Shown in pieces: positions 29,201 to 43,444 of a stretch of 64,000 nucleotides of DNA. Below the pieces are notes generated by a model that saw only the letters and a list, made by a program, of their open reading frames with translations, was not told where the DNA came from and ran no database searches. The stretch is from Syngnathus acus (lineage: Eukaryota > Chordata > Actinopteri > Syngnathiformes > Syngnathidae): NCBI RefSeq assembly GCF_901709675.1, contig NC_051099.1, positions 5,084,001-5,148,000 of the forward strand. The letters run 5' to 3'. Each line of letters opens with the position of its first letter. Positions within the stretch are counted from its first letter, which is position 1. The position numbers were made by a program, and so were the translations under genes.

Positions 29201-30780
29201 GAACCAATGAGGACGGTGCCTGGCTCCAAAACACCTTGACAAGTGCTGCAGAACCAATCCGTGTTGTGGTGACACCATTGGCACCCCATTTTGTTTCCTG
29301 ACACATTCAGCGTGGGACTTTTTGGCTCATACCGAGAGCATGAATGTATTGCCTCAGGCATGTGCGTATGACATTGTGATTTACTAGGGAGGGATTTCTC
29401 TCTGCCTCCCTCCCTCCCTCGAGAAGCCTCTCTCTATCTTTGATGGCTCCGGTTCAGACATCCAGACTCTGTGGTCGGTAGTTTTTAGAAAAATCACCAT
29501 CTTAGCCAGGCCGTTTGCCAAACTTGCCTAAAATCCAACCCCTCTTTCCGCACCCTGACACCCCATCACGAGTGGCTTGCGGGTTAGCAGTCGCATCTGC
29601 ATTGTCATTAAAATGATAACGGTTTTGCTTCAAGCTCGGAATAAGATGATACGCTCAGCAAAATGGCGTAGTCATCAAACGGAGATGACACACGTGGTGG
29701 ACGCAGGCAGTTGTCTTTTTTTCCTCCCCCGAGCTTCTCATAGAACTATTATCCGCCGATTAATCATGTGAGTAGATACCACATCATTTACAATGCCATT
29801 TTCTCTCTTCGTAGCCACGAGGCAATATTACCTTTTGACGACATGGGGAGAGGCAAGTCCCATATTAAATTTGTGAGGGCGCAAGAGAGTGGGAACATTA
29901 CTTTTAATACCGTCTGAACATCTGTGTTGCCAAGTGACGACAGTTGATAAAAACAAAATCCCCAGGGAGGAATCAGCGTTTTATGAACCTGAAGCGGCGG
30001 TAACCACAAAGCATTAATAAGAAAAAGGTTTCTTTATTTCAAAAAGTGGCAGCTTGTCATCATCATACATCAAGATTCTCAATGTGATATTAGGCAGCTT
30101 TTTGTTTTTTTTTAAATTGCATACCAGAAAGTGCTTCCTGTAGACTCTTTATGGTTACATCATACAAATATTTTTGAGGAGAAAGATTGATAAGCAGTAG
30201 CAAGACAAGAATCCATGTGGAAAACATAAGTGGGAGACAAGGAAAAATCTATGCATAACCTACACACACACAAGTCAACACCCACACACAATTTCCTCGC
30301 CCTCTCTGTGCTTTTTTTTTTTTTTTCTCAATGAAAGTCTTTCACACGGACGACACACGTCTCGGCAGCAGTTGCGTGCGCCCGCCGCAAAGACGACAAA
30401 AGTTCATCTCATTAACTCCTGACAAGCCTGCTCTCGCTCGCTCTCTCTGGCGCAGGAAGTGGCGTGATTAAGCACTCCTGACGCAATCTAATTGTCTGTC
30501 CCGTTTCCCAAAAAAAAAAAAAAAAAAAAAAAAGAAAAGAAAATGAGAAGCCCTATCACTCCCGCCCACAAAAAATGTACCCCTGAGTCCACGTTGACAA
30601 ATTCTTTAACAAGCTGTGGTTAAAAGGAAGCTGGTTTTACTCTGAGTCACCCCCCTCCTTTCAAACGGTTTACTGGAAATAAAGAGGGAGGAGGAGGGAG
30701 GGGGCACTTTCAGAGAAGTCACGTGACCCAGTCGGGCAAACCACAGCACAGTGAGCCTTTGACTTGCACTAGGCCATGGG
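17243..30780. other. Non-coding stretch in the VMP1 interval, left part
   Basis: No recognisable exon on either strand. It contains an ATAAA-type repeat at 17752-17810, a GT microsatellite near 22245-22270 and a 24-base poly-A at 30510-30533. Three patches look less A/T-rich and more unique than their surroundings: 18240-18540, 20270-20460 and 29150-29370. They could be conserved regulatory elements, but conservation cannot be judged from one sequence. Confidence 0.5.
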
Positions 30781-30784
30781 GGGA

Positions 30785-30832
30785 AGGCAGGCAGGCAGGC
30801 AGGCAGGCAGGCGGGCAGGCGGGCAGGCAAGC
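30785..30832. repeat. (GGCA)n tetranucleotide repeat
   Basis: About twelve GGCA units with a few GGCG variants. Confidence 0.95.
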
Positions 30833-33800
30833 ATACGCCCAGCCCAGTGCAGATGGCCCTGATTTGGGTTACAGGAGATACAATCCTGGGAGTTGGCAAT
30901 CAACATTTCACAGCCTCTTAACCCTTTCACAACCGGACTCGACTCCGCACAGGAAATTCCTAGATTTCATATTCTTGACTCTCGCCGCCGTCAAACATTC
31001 CCATCTGGGGATGACGAGGAACTTCGGCACATTTTTGGAGCCATTGATATAAGCAAGCGGCTGGCTGGAGCCTTCACAAAAAAGACATGACTTCACTATT
31101 CCTAAATAGACGTGGTGAGAAAATAAACTCGAGCGAGCGCTGGGCATCGCACATGGCAGGAGGTTGGCACGTGGAGGCTAGCAGAAATACCGTAAGATGC
31201 TGCCACCTAACAAAAAAAGGGACAAAGCAGTTGTGGGCAATTGACACAAAGTTGGTGCTACGCAAAAAGCGTCCCACTACTCTTAATCCGGTTGAGTCTG
31301 AGATCAAAGATTTGTGTCCAAATCCATCATCCACGGATGAATTCCTCTGTTCCCCCCCTCAAACGTGGCGGAAAAAAGGTAACGCACGGAGTGGTGCTCC
31401 GAGATGTCCTTGGAAAAGATGGAAACATACGAATGGTGTAAACGCGCATCCAGATGCCGTCCAATCAAACGAGGAGAACGGTCGGGCGGGCGCGGGGGCT
31501 GCCCTGCTGCCACACATCATCAGCGAGCCAGTAATGCACAGTGGGAGATGAACACAGTGCGTGAGAAAGAATAGGCGCATAGGAAGAGTGGGACACAAGA
31601 AAAAAAAAAGAATGAACGAGAGGAAGAGGGAGAGCGAGACGACGGGTGTGTTTTAAGACGGCAGCATGCAACGTCACTTCAAATCTGCTCTCGCTTGGAT
31701 GCGCAAAAGATGCTGTTCTTGCATCACGGCACAAGAGTGCGACCAAAGTCACGCCGTTAAAAAAAAATATATATATCTCTTACACTTTCCTGTGTGATGT
31801 CATCGTTCGAATTAATAAAGTTAATTAGCAAAACATGTACGCCAACCACGCAAAATTGTTTTAAAGCCAATTCTGACACAATGACAATCTTTTTTTTTTT
31901 TTTTGGTTATTACGTTTTTGTCAAATTTTTTTAATTTTAGATTAATTGCTACATACAGTACATACATGAATGTATATAAATGAGTGGTGTCAGTTCAATT
32001 GAATTCCAGAGCATCATTTCTTTCTGGCTTAGTCATAAGTTGTGAAAGCACACAGCAGTCACGTGCCGAGGTGTGGCTGGCTTAAGCTTTGTCCGCAAGC
32101 GGGCTTACTTAAGATCAATGTTTGATTGCTTACAAAATAACAATGGAATGCGGAATGAGCAGACGGCTGATGCCAAAATAAAGGAACGTGAGAAGGAGAG
32201 GATGGAAAAATAGAGATGAAGATGATGATGATGGTCTGAAAAGGCTCGCTATCACCTACGCCAGCAGATTCTGGCTCCGAATAACTCATTGTCTGCCCGG
32301 GTCATAAAGTGAGGCGGAAGCTTTTGTAGAAATTAATGCTCGACTGTTTATCCTTAACTTAGTGCTCGCTGACATCATGTGCAGACAATACGCACTCACC
32401 ATGTCAATAAATCTCAATTCAAAAGGCAGATGTGACCTACTGAGCAGGAGACTCGAAAAGAATGGCCAGATATAACAGAAAGAAACAGAACGGAGCGGCA
32501 GATTTCAAACGTGTGAATCAAAACGTCAAGCAAATCTTCAAACTGCTATGCACGTGTGGAATGTCGCATCCCTGCTTTTAGAGTTTTAAAGTTCAAGTTT
32601 AGGAAGTGCTAACAAGCCCAGTTGGGTGTGAAGGCACCGAGGTTCTGATACACTCAAAAGGAGCTCGTAGCGATAAAAAAAAAAAAAAAAAAAAGGAGCC
32701 GCTGTGATTCTGGGGAGGCTTCCTTCGTACGAGGGCAAAAAGAGGAAGTGATTTGAGGGGGAATAAATCTTTACAGGAGGAGGAGGGGTGTTAAAGGTGA
32801 GAGAGAGGGGCCTCAATTAACACAATGAAAAGAGCCGCCAAGAAATGAAGGTCCACCTCATTACTTTGATGTTTCCTGCCACAGCGGAGCTGTAAAACGG
32901 GGGGGCGAGCGCTACGACACACCAACAATGTTACCATGATATTCTTACGTACGTGGACAGAAATGAAGAAAACACATTGGGGCTTCAAGTTTGCATTTCC
33001 ATACCAGGAGAACCCAACAGTTGTATGGAGATGGAGAACTTGAGGGAACTCCCCAAAACTTGTTGTTTCCACAGGTGTCGACATGACCTGTTTTTAATTT
33101 GATTTAATTGGAATTGTTTTGAATTTGAGCAGCACCTTCTCGTGTGTGATGACAATACAAAGGATTTTATTTCTTTGATTTGATAATGATGAACACATTT
33201 TGGCTGTAAATCAAACATACACTGACATTTATAGGATCAGTGTTGTCTGCACACGGGGAAACATCAGATTGTGATTTATTGTACTTGTGTGGCTCAAAAA
33301 GCTCAAATGGAGTTTTAGCAAGCGCCTTTAAAAGTGACAAAAACAATGATTTGAGAATCAGAATTCTCCAGCCACTTATCTTCACTCGTTTTTTTTTTAT
33401 ATGTATTTTCACTTTTGTGAGTTATTCCCTGTGACCATTATGGGGTTTTTTTTGTTTCTTCTTCTCACGAAACAACAATTATTTATGCATGCAGCTATCA
33501 CCATCGTGTGGAGCTCCCGAGAACCTCGCCAGCAGACCTGTTCTGAAGAAAATCACCACTGATGGGACATTGTCATTTCCTAGTAATGTTGTTGGGATCA
33601 TTTGAAACTGTAAACACTTGCAGGGAGCTGTAGAACATTCAACATGGCTCATGATTTTAGGTCTTACCCTGCAAATTATGGGCAATATAAATGAACTGGC
33701 AAAAATCCTCATTTGCTGCTGATGCAAATGCAACATTGGTTAAAAGTGAGAAACCACTTGGGGGGGAAACTCTTAGCACCTTTTGGGCTTTCCCTTGAAT

Positions 33801-36800
33801 TATAAAGCTACACTTGTGCACACATCTGCCTCTGTGACCAAAATAAACTTTTGAAATAGCTTTTTTTTTTTTTTATCGGTGTGCTTCTTGAAGGGCAAGC
33901 ATAATGATACTTGGATTAGTTGTTGTCTGCAAACTTCGCTAAGTATAACTGGCAAGAGGTACTCACCCGCATAAACACTTGCAGACTGATGATATCACAC
34001 ACACACACACACACACGCACACACGCACGCACGCACACAGATACAGTTAGTCGGTGGATTTCTTCCTCTGCCTTCATGCTCAAACTTCAGCGTAGCTTGG
34101 CAGGAGCAGCTTGGGAGAATCCAAGAATAAAAACTGCGTGGAGAGACACAGAAGAAGGGAAAGGGGTGAGAAAATAAACAACAACAACAAAACATTACAG
34201 GAGTGAATCCACTAGTAGAAATAGTTTTGAGTCAGTGAAGCACCATCCTGCCATCCGGCTCACAGTGACACAGAGTCAGATTGTGAAAACTAACAACAAA
34301 ACAGAAAAAAAATGCAGTTTATTAGTGTCAGACTAAGTACGTGTTTGGGGGCGAACAAAGACGATAGCTGGACTTAAACTACAGCAAGGGTGAAATTAAT
34401 GATCATGATGGAGAATAAAAAAACGAAAATATTGAATATTCATAGATTTTTTTTAAGCACATTAAAAATGTGCTTCACTTTTATTCCATTTTTTTTTAAA
34501 TGAGGATCCAGTAATAATGTAAAAAGGATCTTTAGTCACGACACCAGATGAGACATACTTGAATCATACATTGAGAGGTCCGGTTCAAATCATATCGATG
34601 GCCTTTTGTAATTATAGTTGTGCGTGAGAAAGCGACAGGAAAGAGGCGTGGGATGGATTTCTTACGCAAGTTGTGGACTTGCCAGCTTTGTGATCTTGAC
34701 CTGATAAACCTTTCCGACTTATTTCAATGCTGCTCACACGTATTCTCTATCCAAGTCAAAGAGGAGATTTTCTTTTGAACACATGATTTGTGACAGCGTG
34801 GCTAGCTTGACTTGTTATTTCATACATATATTTAAAAAGCTAGCTAGCTTTGTTTAAAAGAGGTTCCATTCTGACTAACTGCTAGAATGGGATTAATATT
34901 AAAAAAAACGATAAAAAGGTCAAACTGTGCAAAGTTTGGTTGAAGTACAATTAGGCACAATGACAATGAATCAAGTGAGATGATGAAAGTGATCAGGCTG
35001 TAATTTTGCAAGTCCCTTCCATACTGTACAGCCATTTGAATGGATTTGGATGACTGACGGATGTAATCAAACAGGTTAGTAACAGTTGACTGGGCCACAA
35101 AGGGGGCCAGTGTAACTCTGCAATCCGTTTGTTTAAGCTCATGCACACATGCGCGCCTCCAAAGGGTGCTTGTGACGCACTTGGGGCAGTTTGGCATTAC
35201 GCAACGGAGCACCAAAGCAATCTGGCTAAACTGGACTGGAGAAAGAACCAAGTACCGGACTTAAATTAGGCGAGGCAGGACAAGACTTGACAGATGTGGG
35301 AGGGGAGAGCAATGGAGTGTGAGCAATGGCTTTGGACAGACAGGCAACTCCTTTTGATGACACACACATTGGTCTCTGGATTCACACTTAAGGGAGACTC
35401 ACACCTACAAAAAAATCTGAAATGTATTTTTGTGTGACCTTTACATTGCTGCCGTAGCAGACTTAAAAAGGGGAAACTTGGTGCTGCTTGATTGTGGAAG
35501 AAAACAGTCATCACGATTATTTTGGGAGTAATTGAAAGCACGATTATTCAAATGATCATTAGGTTAGTGGTAGAAAAGAAGAAAATGTTTAAAGGTCAAA
35601 TTAAATTCCTTTCAAACGTTATAAGAACGTAAGTTGCTTTGCAACCCAAAAAAAAATACAATTGGATTTTTTTTTTTCTTCACTAGGAGTGCCAGAATAG
35701 TTTTGGTGAGCACTATATCATGTAATATATTTATATATTTTAAGCACAGTTCAATATAAATATTAAAGATGCTAGTATTGTGTTTCTGTTGTGTGCACAT
35801 TATGGAAACAAGATAAAATCAAAACAAAGATTATTTTACGCTTCAAAATATTGACAGCTTTCATGAAGGCTGTCGTGTCAAGATTAGATTGAATTGTTGA
35901 GTTCTCCGTTGATTTTTCACGACAAATCCAGGCTGCATTGTTCCACTAAATTGTGTCCGTTTACCATGCGTGTCTAATTAGCGCAGGGGTTTTCCCCACT
36001 TTGTGCCATTTTCTGGAGTTTCCAACATTTCACGTTTTGAGCAAGTCTTGAACTTTGATTTTTGTGTAATAATTAAACTTTCAAAAATTTGGGCGTTGCT
36101 GCATTCTGGGGGGGGATTTTATTTTTGTTACAAGCGTGCCAGTGAAAATGAACCTGCCCTACCTTTTCTTCTCCACCCGAGTTGTACAGTACATATGCCC
36201 CTCCTTCTCAGAGGTTGCTGTTAATATGATAAAATATTACTGTATAAAGTATAACATTATTAAAACTCAAAATTTGTTTCACTAAAACACACACACAGAG
36301 ACACGTACTAACTCATAAATTGCAGTTGGAAACAACAGTCAGATAAAATCTTCAAATACGTGACGTTTAAAAAAAAAAAAAAGATAATCTGTTCTGATCT
36401 GGTTCAACTTGATTTTTCTGGACTAACAAAGACGGACAGTTAAGTGTGCCTTGTGTTTTTGCTCCCTTTCTCTTTCTTTCTCTCATCTGTGTGTGCATGA
36501 GCGTGCATGCGGTAATAAGGACGGCGAGTCAGACATGCTTGGGATGCCCGAGATGTTATATTTGCAAAGCCATTAATCCAATGAAAGGATGAGAGCTTGG
36601 TGCAGATGCGTAAGACATTTGGGCAGCTCTATGACAGGATGAAGACGAAAAAGGTCATGAACATGAATGATAGCAATTTTGCCTCTTATCTTTTTTCTTT
36701 TTTTCACAGAAGAAAATTACAAATAAAACGACTTTTAATACTGAGAGCTGCAATTGACAACAATCAAACCCTAAATTTAGGAGTGAGCTGTGGAAAAATC

Positions 36801-37316
36801 AAACTAATGCAACTCATGAGTTAGCAAGACTTAAATATCTGTAGAGGTTTGTAAAAAATAATAATAATAATAAGAGTGTCCTTATTCCCAAGATGCTTCC
36901 AAAGAAATGCTTGAACACATAAATAACGATGTACAGGAACAAGTGAGCTTTCAAGCTCTGTGGGGCCCCCAAAGTGAAACAAGATCCCGGCAGTGCTCTT
37001 ACTCTATTTTATCGTTTTCACGGTCTGTAAATTAAGCATTCACTACCCACTAACCTCCTCCCTGGGAAACAGCAGGTTAAAATACACTTGATGTAATGCC
37101 AATAAGTGTGCTTTTTCTTTCGCTACGCATGAATGCATGTTTTCTTTTTGGTTTTTTTAAAATCTCTTTCTAAGAACCAGTTCGGCCCATGTACAATCAT
37201 CTCCCGCAGTCTCAGCAGGATCCACGGACCATAGAAGGGGGGTGGGGGGGGCTGAGTGCACCAAGGAAGAAGACAAGTGGCACCATACTGTCCACTTAAG
37301 TAATTCAAGATTTGCA

Positions 37317-37330
37317 ACGCCCTCTACTGG
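37317..37330 (-). promoter_or_regulatory. CTCF-like motif
   Basis: The minus strand reads CCAGTAGAGGGCGT, one mismatch at the last position of the CTCF core consensus. It lies in the gene-free interval between mir-21 and ptrh2. Confidence 0.35.
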
Positions 37331-40300
37331 AGAAATGTCAACACTTTACAACATAAAAATCTGGGTTGTAATAGGTGATGGATGTGTCATCAGTTAGGGA
37401 TGGGTTTTCTTCTCATCCTTAAACTCATTGATTTATTTGGTAGCCTTCTCATTGATATATCGATGAATAAGATCAATAAGATCCCATTGATGCTGTGGAA
37501 GTTCGAATCATGAACAGAACAGAGCGGTGCAGACTTTTTTATATCACAACTATCAATTTGAGCAGTATCTACAACATACCACTACAATATTGTTTTGCGA
37601 GATCCTTTATCTTCCCTTTCCATGAAATGTTTTTAGATTCACGAGTCAACAGGTCACAGAGAGACAGGTCAAGTTGCCATGGTGATTGGATAACCCTCAT
37701 CACCCATTTGAAGCTCTCTGGCACCCTCTACTGATCACGTAGGAACATAGCACGGACACGCCACACCGAATAAACAGTTCATTATAAATCATACGGTGGG
37801 TATCAAAACTTTTTTTCATACCACACTACTATATTAAGTAGATTGTAAAAACAATAAAAGCCCAACTGCAATAAATTAGTAAATGACATACATTTATTTT
37901 TTTTCTGCTAATTGCCTTCAGTTTATATCATGGATTGCACTTGGCGATATTTAAGCTATTTTATTGATTCATTGTTACACAGTGCATGCATTTCTAATGG
38001 AATAGAAAAAGATCTCTGAAGGTTCTGAACTCCTGTTTTCAAGCCAGTGTGACATTGAGTGCAATAACGTTGCCTGAAAGGCATGGATGTTGCTCAACTT
38101 CTCATAGCTCGCCTGTTCTTAATAATTCTTCTTAAGACCACAAACTGAGGCTGTATCTTAGTTACAGCCAATTACAAATAAGTCGTGTAAGGGTTTGTTT
38201 TTAATTCCACTCAATCGACAAAATTCTTCAAATAATTGATTCTGACTTACTTTAGAAAATAGCCTCATTAAAACACCAGACCCATATGTAAGTTCATCAA
38301 TATATTTAATCTATCCAAACAACAATTGTAACTGTGTCTAAATAGACAAAAATATCTCCAAAATGTTGACGCAATTTCAAGCAAAAATGCAATAAAACGC
38401 AATGAAAACATCCACATAAACCTGATCTATTGGAGGATCAAACGAAAAAAAAAAAAATCTTGCTTTAAAAACAATCCAATTCATAAAAAATGCATGAGGG
38501 CGGCCCCAGCAAGGAGCACAGAGTTTCATCATGAACCCAATGACACCAAAAGCTGCAGTAGCAACAACACTCGCTAGACGGCGACATTCTGCTTTGAAAT
38601 CTCCAAAGTCAGCCAGCCTCGGACTCAGATTGCATGTGGGAGGGAATTATTTATTTGGGCATTTAAAAAGAGCAAACAGCACGTCGTGGTTTCACTTCAG
38701 GTCTAGCGGGCGAAGTCTGACAGCTTTAATGACAGATGGAGCCAGAGCAGCAAACACAAGCAGATGTCTGTGCTCACTAATCTAATCAACAGTGCAAGAC
38801 CTCCTTTGCTATAAAGAGCAAAAGAAACTCTCAGGAGATGGAGAAAGTAGAGATGGAACACACAGAAAGGAGGGTGAGTGAGTGACAGGGTTGGGGGGGG
38901 GGGCAGAATTGTGGGAGGCGGGCGCGAGAGTCATTTTATCCTCGTGCGCGTTCAGTCAGAGGGGTCAGCGAGTGCGATTGTTCTAGAACTGCCTGTCAAA
39001 ACAGTGCAGCCCCCGACTCACGTGTGCCCCCCACTCTCAAATTCACGCACGCAGCAAAAGCAAGCACCACCATGACCTTGTTTCGAGAGCTGCGTCACAG
39101 CAGCAACATCACACGCGGAGGCAAGTGAACGGCATCACACAACACGTTGAGGAGAGTCAAGAAAAATGTTGTCTTACCGAAAGAGCCCGAGTGAGGTCGT
39201 GCGAAAAAAGGAAGGGGGATGCCGAGGCCAAGCTCTCGTCTTCGCGTAGAGAGCAAACTGCCGAGGCCAGAGAGAGGGACAGTCAAGCACATGGCAGGGA
39301 CACGCTATCAGAGTGAGAGCAAAACAAGGAAGACAAGAAAAAGAGGGGTGGGGGTACCACTGAGAGAAAGGGAGGGACAGAGACGGAGGAGTGCAAGAAG
39401 GTAGAGTGAAAGTGTACCAAACGGAACTTTAAAGGCTGGGAGAGGGCAAGTGAGTGGTGGAGAAAAAGAGAGAGAGAGAGGGAGGGAGTGAGAGACCTTA
39501 GGAGACAGAGGTTGTTGTTGTTTTTGAATTTAAAGGACAGGGCCGTAGGCTACGAGTGTTCAACCCACTGACACAAGAACAGCTCCATTATTCTGACTAC
39601 TGGCAGATGAGATTACACAACTCATGAAGTCATAATATATATGACATAATAACACAAGCAAAGAGCTCTGCTTCCCTGGAATATGATCACTGTCATCTAT
39701 ATCTTTGTTTACATCACATGCTCGCGTGGGATTATTGGAAGTGAGGCGGCGGGTTGGAAATGGGCTCTGACGGGAGATCAACTTCCCGGGAAACCCAGCA
39801 AAACAAAAACAATACGTCCAGGCTCGCTCTCTCTGCTGGCCGGCTACTGGAAAGTATCATGCCAACAATAAGAGCGTGGTCGCTAAGAAGCCGTTGCACA
39901 ACATCTCCAAGGAAGGAAGGGGGGGGGCATAAAAGTTTCAAAGTGTGACAGGTTTTGGCAAGGAAAAAAAAGTAGTTGAGGCCAGCCGGAGGGTTTTCAT
40001 TCACTCTCTGATATTAATGTCTCCAGTAATTTATTTTGACCATTAAAAGTAAAAGATAGGCAAGCCCAAACTTTGTAAAAAGTTAAACATTAACTCAATG
40101 GCTCATCGACAAAGCAAATGAACATTCATTTGCAAGGACTGTTCTGTTGAATAAATACCAAGTTTTTAGTAATTCAATAATCAAATAATGGTGATTGTTT
40201 TTTCTTTCTCATAATCAAAGTGTGATTATCACAGAGGTCTAATTTGGGGTGTTCAATAGCATGCATGTTTGCATGCTCACTACTTTTCACCGTGCAAGCG

Positions 40301-40400
40301 TCAAACTTTCAGTAAAATATGAACAAACAAAATGCAACATCCAACTGAGAAAGAAAAAAGTTTGGAGTTGGTCTCAGGTGCGCTTGTCATATTTTTCTTT

Positions 40401-40470
40401 CAAAGTCAAAGTCAGCTTTATTGTCAATCTCTTCATGCCAAGACACACAAAGAAATATAACGCCCCACAG
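40401..40470. repeat. Fragment of a common fish interspersed repeat
   Basis: The string CAAAGTCAGCTTTATTGTCA followed by a CTTCATGCCAAGACA block matches, from memory, a repeat seen in many teleost genomes. Only about 70 bp is recognisable. The class of the source element is not known to me. Confidence 0.45.
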
Positions 40471-43245
40471 TGGAAACTTTCATTTCAACAATCATTTATC
40501 AATATGCTAGAGTGACGTATCTTTATGCAAGCATCAAATTCGCCCTTAAATTAATAGCAATATCCCTAATGATTTCATATGCATACATATTTATTTATTA
40601 TTATTTTTTAACGCTTCATTAGCTTGCGGGAAGCCAGAACACCTGTTGCACGTAAAAGTCGTTGAAACAGCAGGTAGATATAAATGTTTGCAAGACAAAT
40701 ACGTCAGTACTCACCAGTAACGAAGTTGACTTGAGTTTTAAATAGCGTGGTTCCCCTCACGGTGTGCATTATAGTAATAAACGATATGCAAGCAGGAGTC
40801 GGTGTTACCATGTTTACCGAGTCGGTCGTCTGATAATTAACCTGACTGATTTCAACCGGTTTGAACTGGCCATTGAGGACTGTCAAAATTGACCTCAATT
40901 TAATTTTAAACACATACTGCAGTTTTTTTTTCCAATTGAGAAAAAAAACATATTTTTACTCAGTGACATACAAAACTAAAATGTGAAGTATTTATTTATA
41001 TATATATACTGTATAAATTAATCTGCAACATTTGACCAAGCAGATGTGGACATTACATATCAAAAGATTTAATCAGTTCCACAACTATCCTTCACATCTT
41101 CAGCCTGTACATGTGTTAGAGATTGTAAAGCTATACGACAACAGATGCCTTGAATTCTCTCGAGTAACCTGTTGTGTTCTCACGTGTCCTTGAGAAGCAC
41201 ACACGGAGCCATGTGATTGAAAATGTTGCCTCTCTCATAGCACGCTGCTCGCGGTGCTTGTGGCTCACCACATCCTCTTGTCGTTTACAAAATAAACACT
41301 TTGTCGTCACACACTTAGAGGCCTCCCCGAGCGCACGCGCTGACCTTCCCGGGGGCCTCATAATGTTGTAAAATACTTGCTGTGCAGCCCGGGAAATTTC
41401 TTTAGTCTGCTGACCTCCAACGGCATCTCTAATGGAGAAAACACAAGTCCTATCAGTATGCAAGATGAAGCGTAATGACAGGAAAATGATAAGCGTGTCC
41501 TCAGATTCCTCTTCTGCACAGGATTAAATATTTCATGAGGAAGACTAAACAATGAACCAGAAGGTCTTGTGAGTTGACAGCGCCAAAACCGTCAAGGTCA
41601 ACCCTTGTCTATCTGTAATGCGAGTCTTTTTTCTTTTCCCGGCTGGGTATGTGATTGTGAAAGCAAACAAAACAAACACTTTTTTCTGGCAGAGGTACGA
41701 TTTTTCTTTGGGGAGTGGCCATATCAAGAAGGCTGCAAAACAATAAAGAGCACAAACAAACCTCCCAAATTGCTGATAAACAGTCACTATACTATACCAA
41801 ATATTGCCTGAAAAATTGGGATAGACCCAAAAGTAATTTATCTGGCCTGACACTTGAGGGACCAAGCATATTTCAGGGGAGCCAGTGCCCCCATGACCCC
41901 CCTTTAGCTCTGCCATTGGTACAAACTAGCTGCAAGTTAAGCAAAGCAATTCCAGATTAAACTTTATATTTAGTTTGAATTATGTAGTTTTTTCAGCACA
42001 AGTTAACATAATTTAGTTATTCAAGATTTCTGTTGCAGTTCTTTTACCCCCAAAACAATCAACTCCATAGAGATAGCACTTTACAGGAAATTCATATTTA
42101 TTAGTTTTGTTTTGCTTAATATTCACAAGTGATTTTTAGTACCGCTCTTCATTCTTTATCACTTTTGTAAATCAATCCCATTCCGCCCTTGCAGCTGAAT
42201 GTTTTGAGATTCAAAGCCAGGCTTAGGTTGTGCCATAAATATATTTAAAAATAATAATAATAACGCCACAAGGTCAGAGGTGTGCTCAATGTCCCACACT
42301 AAAGAAACTGGTGGGAGAAATTAATATGTTCAAACAATTCGATGTGAGTCGGGACAGAGCTGTCAGTTCATTGTCCCTTTAATGTCCAAAACTTTTGTAA
42401 TAATGATTATTTAGTGTTAATGGGCGAAGTGGTCTCATTCGAATCGCATGCGTTACTGCAATGGCATGCCTTTGAAGCAAGCTCTTGGCATTTAAAACAT
42501 GCCACCACTTGAACTGTCAACAAGAAAGGAGCTATTCATTTGATGCAAGCGGATTTGTGCACACAAAACACACACATCAACAACAAATCTAGTTAATGTG
42601 CTTCAACATACTGCGGGAGACAGTTTCACTGTTAAATTACTGTCCGTATATTGAAAACAGATCCATGTCAACATGCGTGATACAGCACAGCACGAATCTA
42701 GCACTTGATTGCGCAACTGCTTTCTACCAAAACAACTCAGACCTGATGAGTAACTCTCTGAGAAAAAGAGAGAGAGAGCGAGAGAGAGAGAGGAAAGCTA
42801 ATACAGGGCACATAAACCTCAGGCTGAGAGGTCTAATGCGTGGCAGAAAGCTTTCATAGTTGAAGATAAGCATGGAACGCTTGATTAATTATATAATCAG
42901 TCATGGCACAATAACACACCGTTTTTAGATAAATGTGTTGTGGAGTCACAGGCACATTGGGAGCAGTGGGACAAATCTCTAAATGTTGGGGTGTGGCAAT
43001 GGAGGAGATATATGCCCAAAAAAACCCTCAAGCTTTCCATTGGGAGGGGTGTGGAGCTGGGTCAGGCTGCAAAAAGACATAAAACAAGACAAAAGGTTCA
43101 TATTAGGCTGGCATGAAACACAAGAGAGACAGTTCAATTAAAGCTCTATAAATAAGCAGGCTACTTGCCCTGGGGCGGTTGTGAGAGTTGGGAGTTCTCC
43201 ATGGGTTTTGCCTAACAAAAATGCATTTGTCCAAAAAGCAATTCA

Positions 43246-43383
43246 AGATACATTCAAGAAAAGCAGGTAAAAATGTATCAATCAAATTTGAATCTAATTT
43301 AATGTCAGAATTCCGACTTTAATGTCAGAATTTTGACATTAAATTTGATTGACACATTTTACCCGCTTTTCTTGAATGTATCT
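43246..43383. repeat. Long imperfect palindrome (MITE-like)
   Basis: The left arm starting AGATACATTCAAGAAAAGC at 43246 is matched by its near-perfect complement ending at 43383, with pairing over about 45 nt per arm and a short centre of AATGTCAGAATT-type repeats. A trailing stretch to about 43435 repeats the TTAAAGTCAGAATT motif, which is common in fish repeats. It ends about 60 bp before the ptrh2 promoter module. Confidence 0.8.
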
Positions 43384-43444
43384 TTAAAGTCAGAAAGTGG
43401 GAATTCTCACTTTAAAGTCAGAATTCTGATTATATTCTCGTTAA

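Larger units (their letters stand above)
30833..43240. other. Non-coding stretch in the VMP1 interval, right part
   Basis: No recognisable exon on either strand. It holds a CA-type microsatellite at 33996-34039, GA-rich tracts near 39467-39485 and 42765-42793, and a poly-A near 32669-32693. A patch at about 38520-38800 combines homeodomain-, MEIS- (TGACAG) and MEF2-like strings and looks like a possible enhancer. A block at about 41300-41420 is GC-rich. Confidence 0.5.

Noticed and set aside
31087-31551. 154-codon plus-strand open frame
   Set aside because: No recognisable domain, no splice or promoter context, and overlapping frames of similar length occur on the other strand.
34578-34600. 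GGTTCAAATC resembling a tRNA B box
   Set aside because: Flanking bases do not pair into a T-stem and no A box or acceptor stem was found at the right distance.
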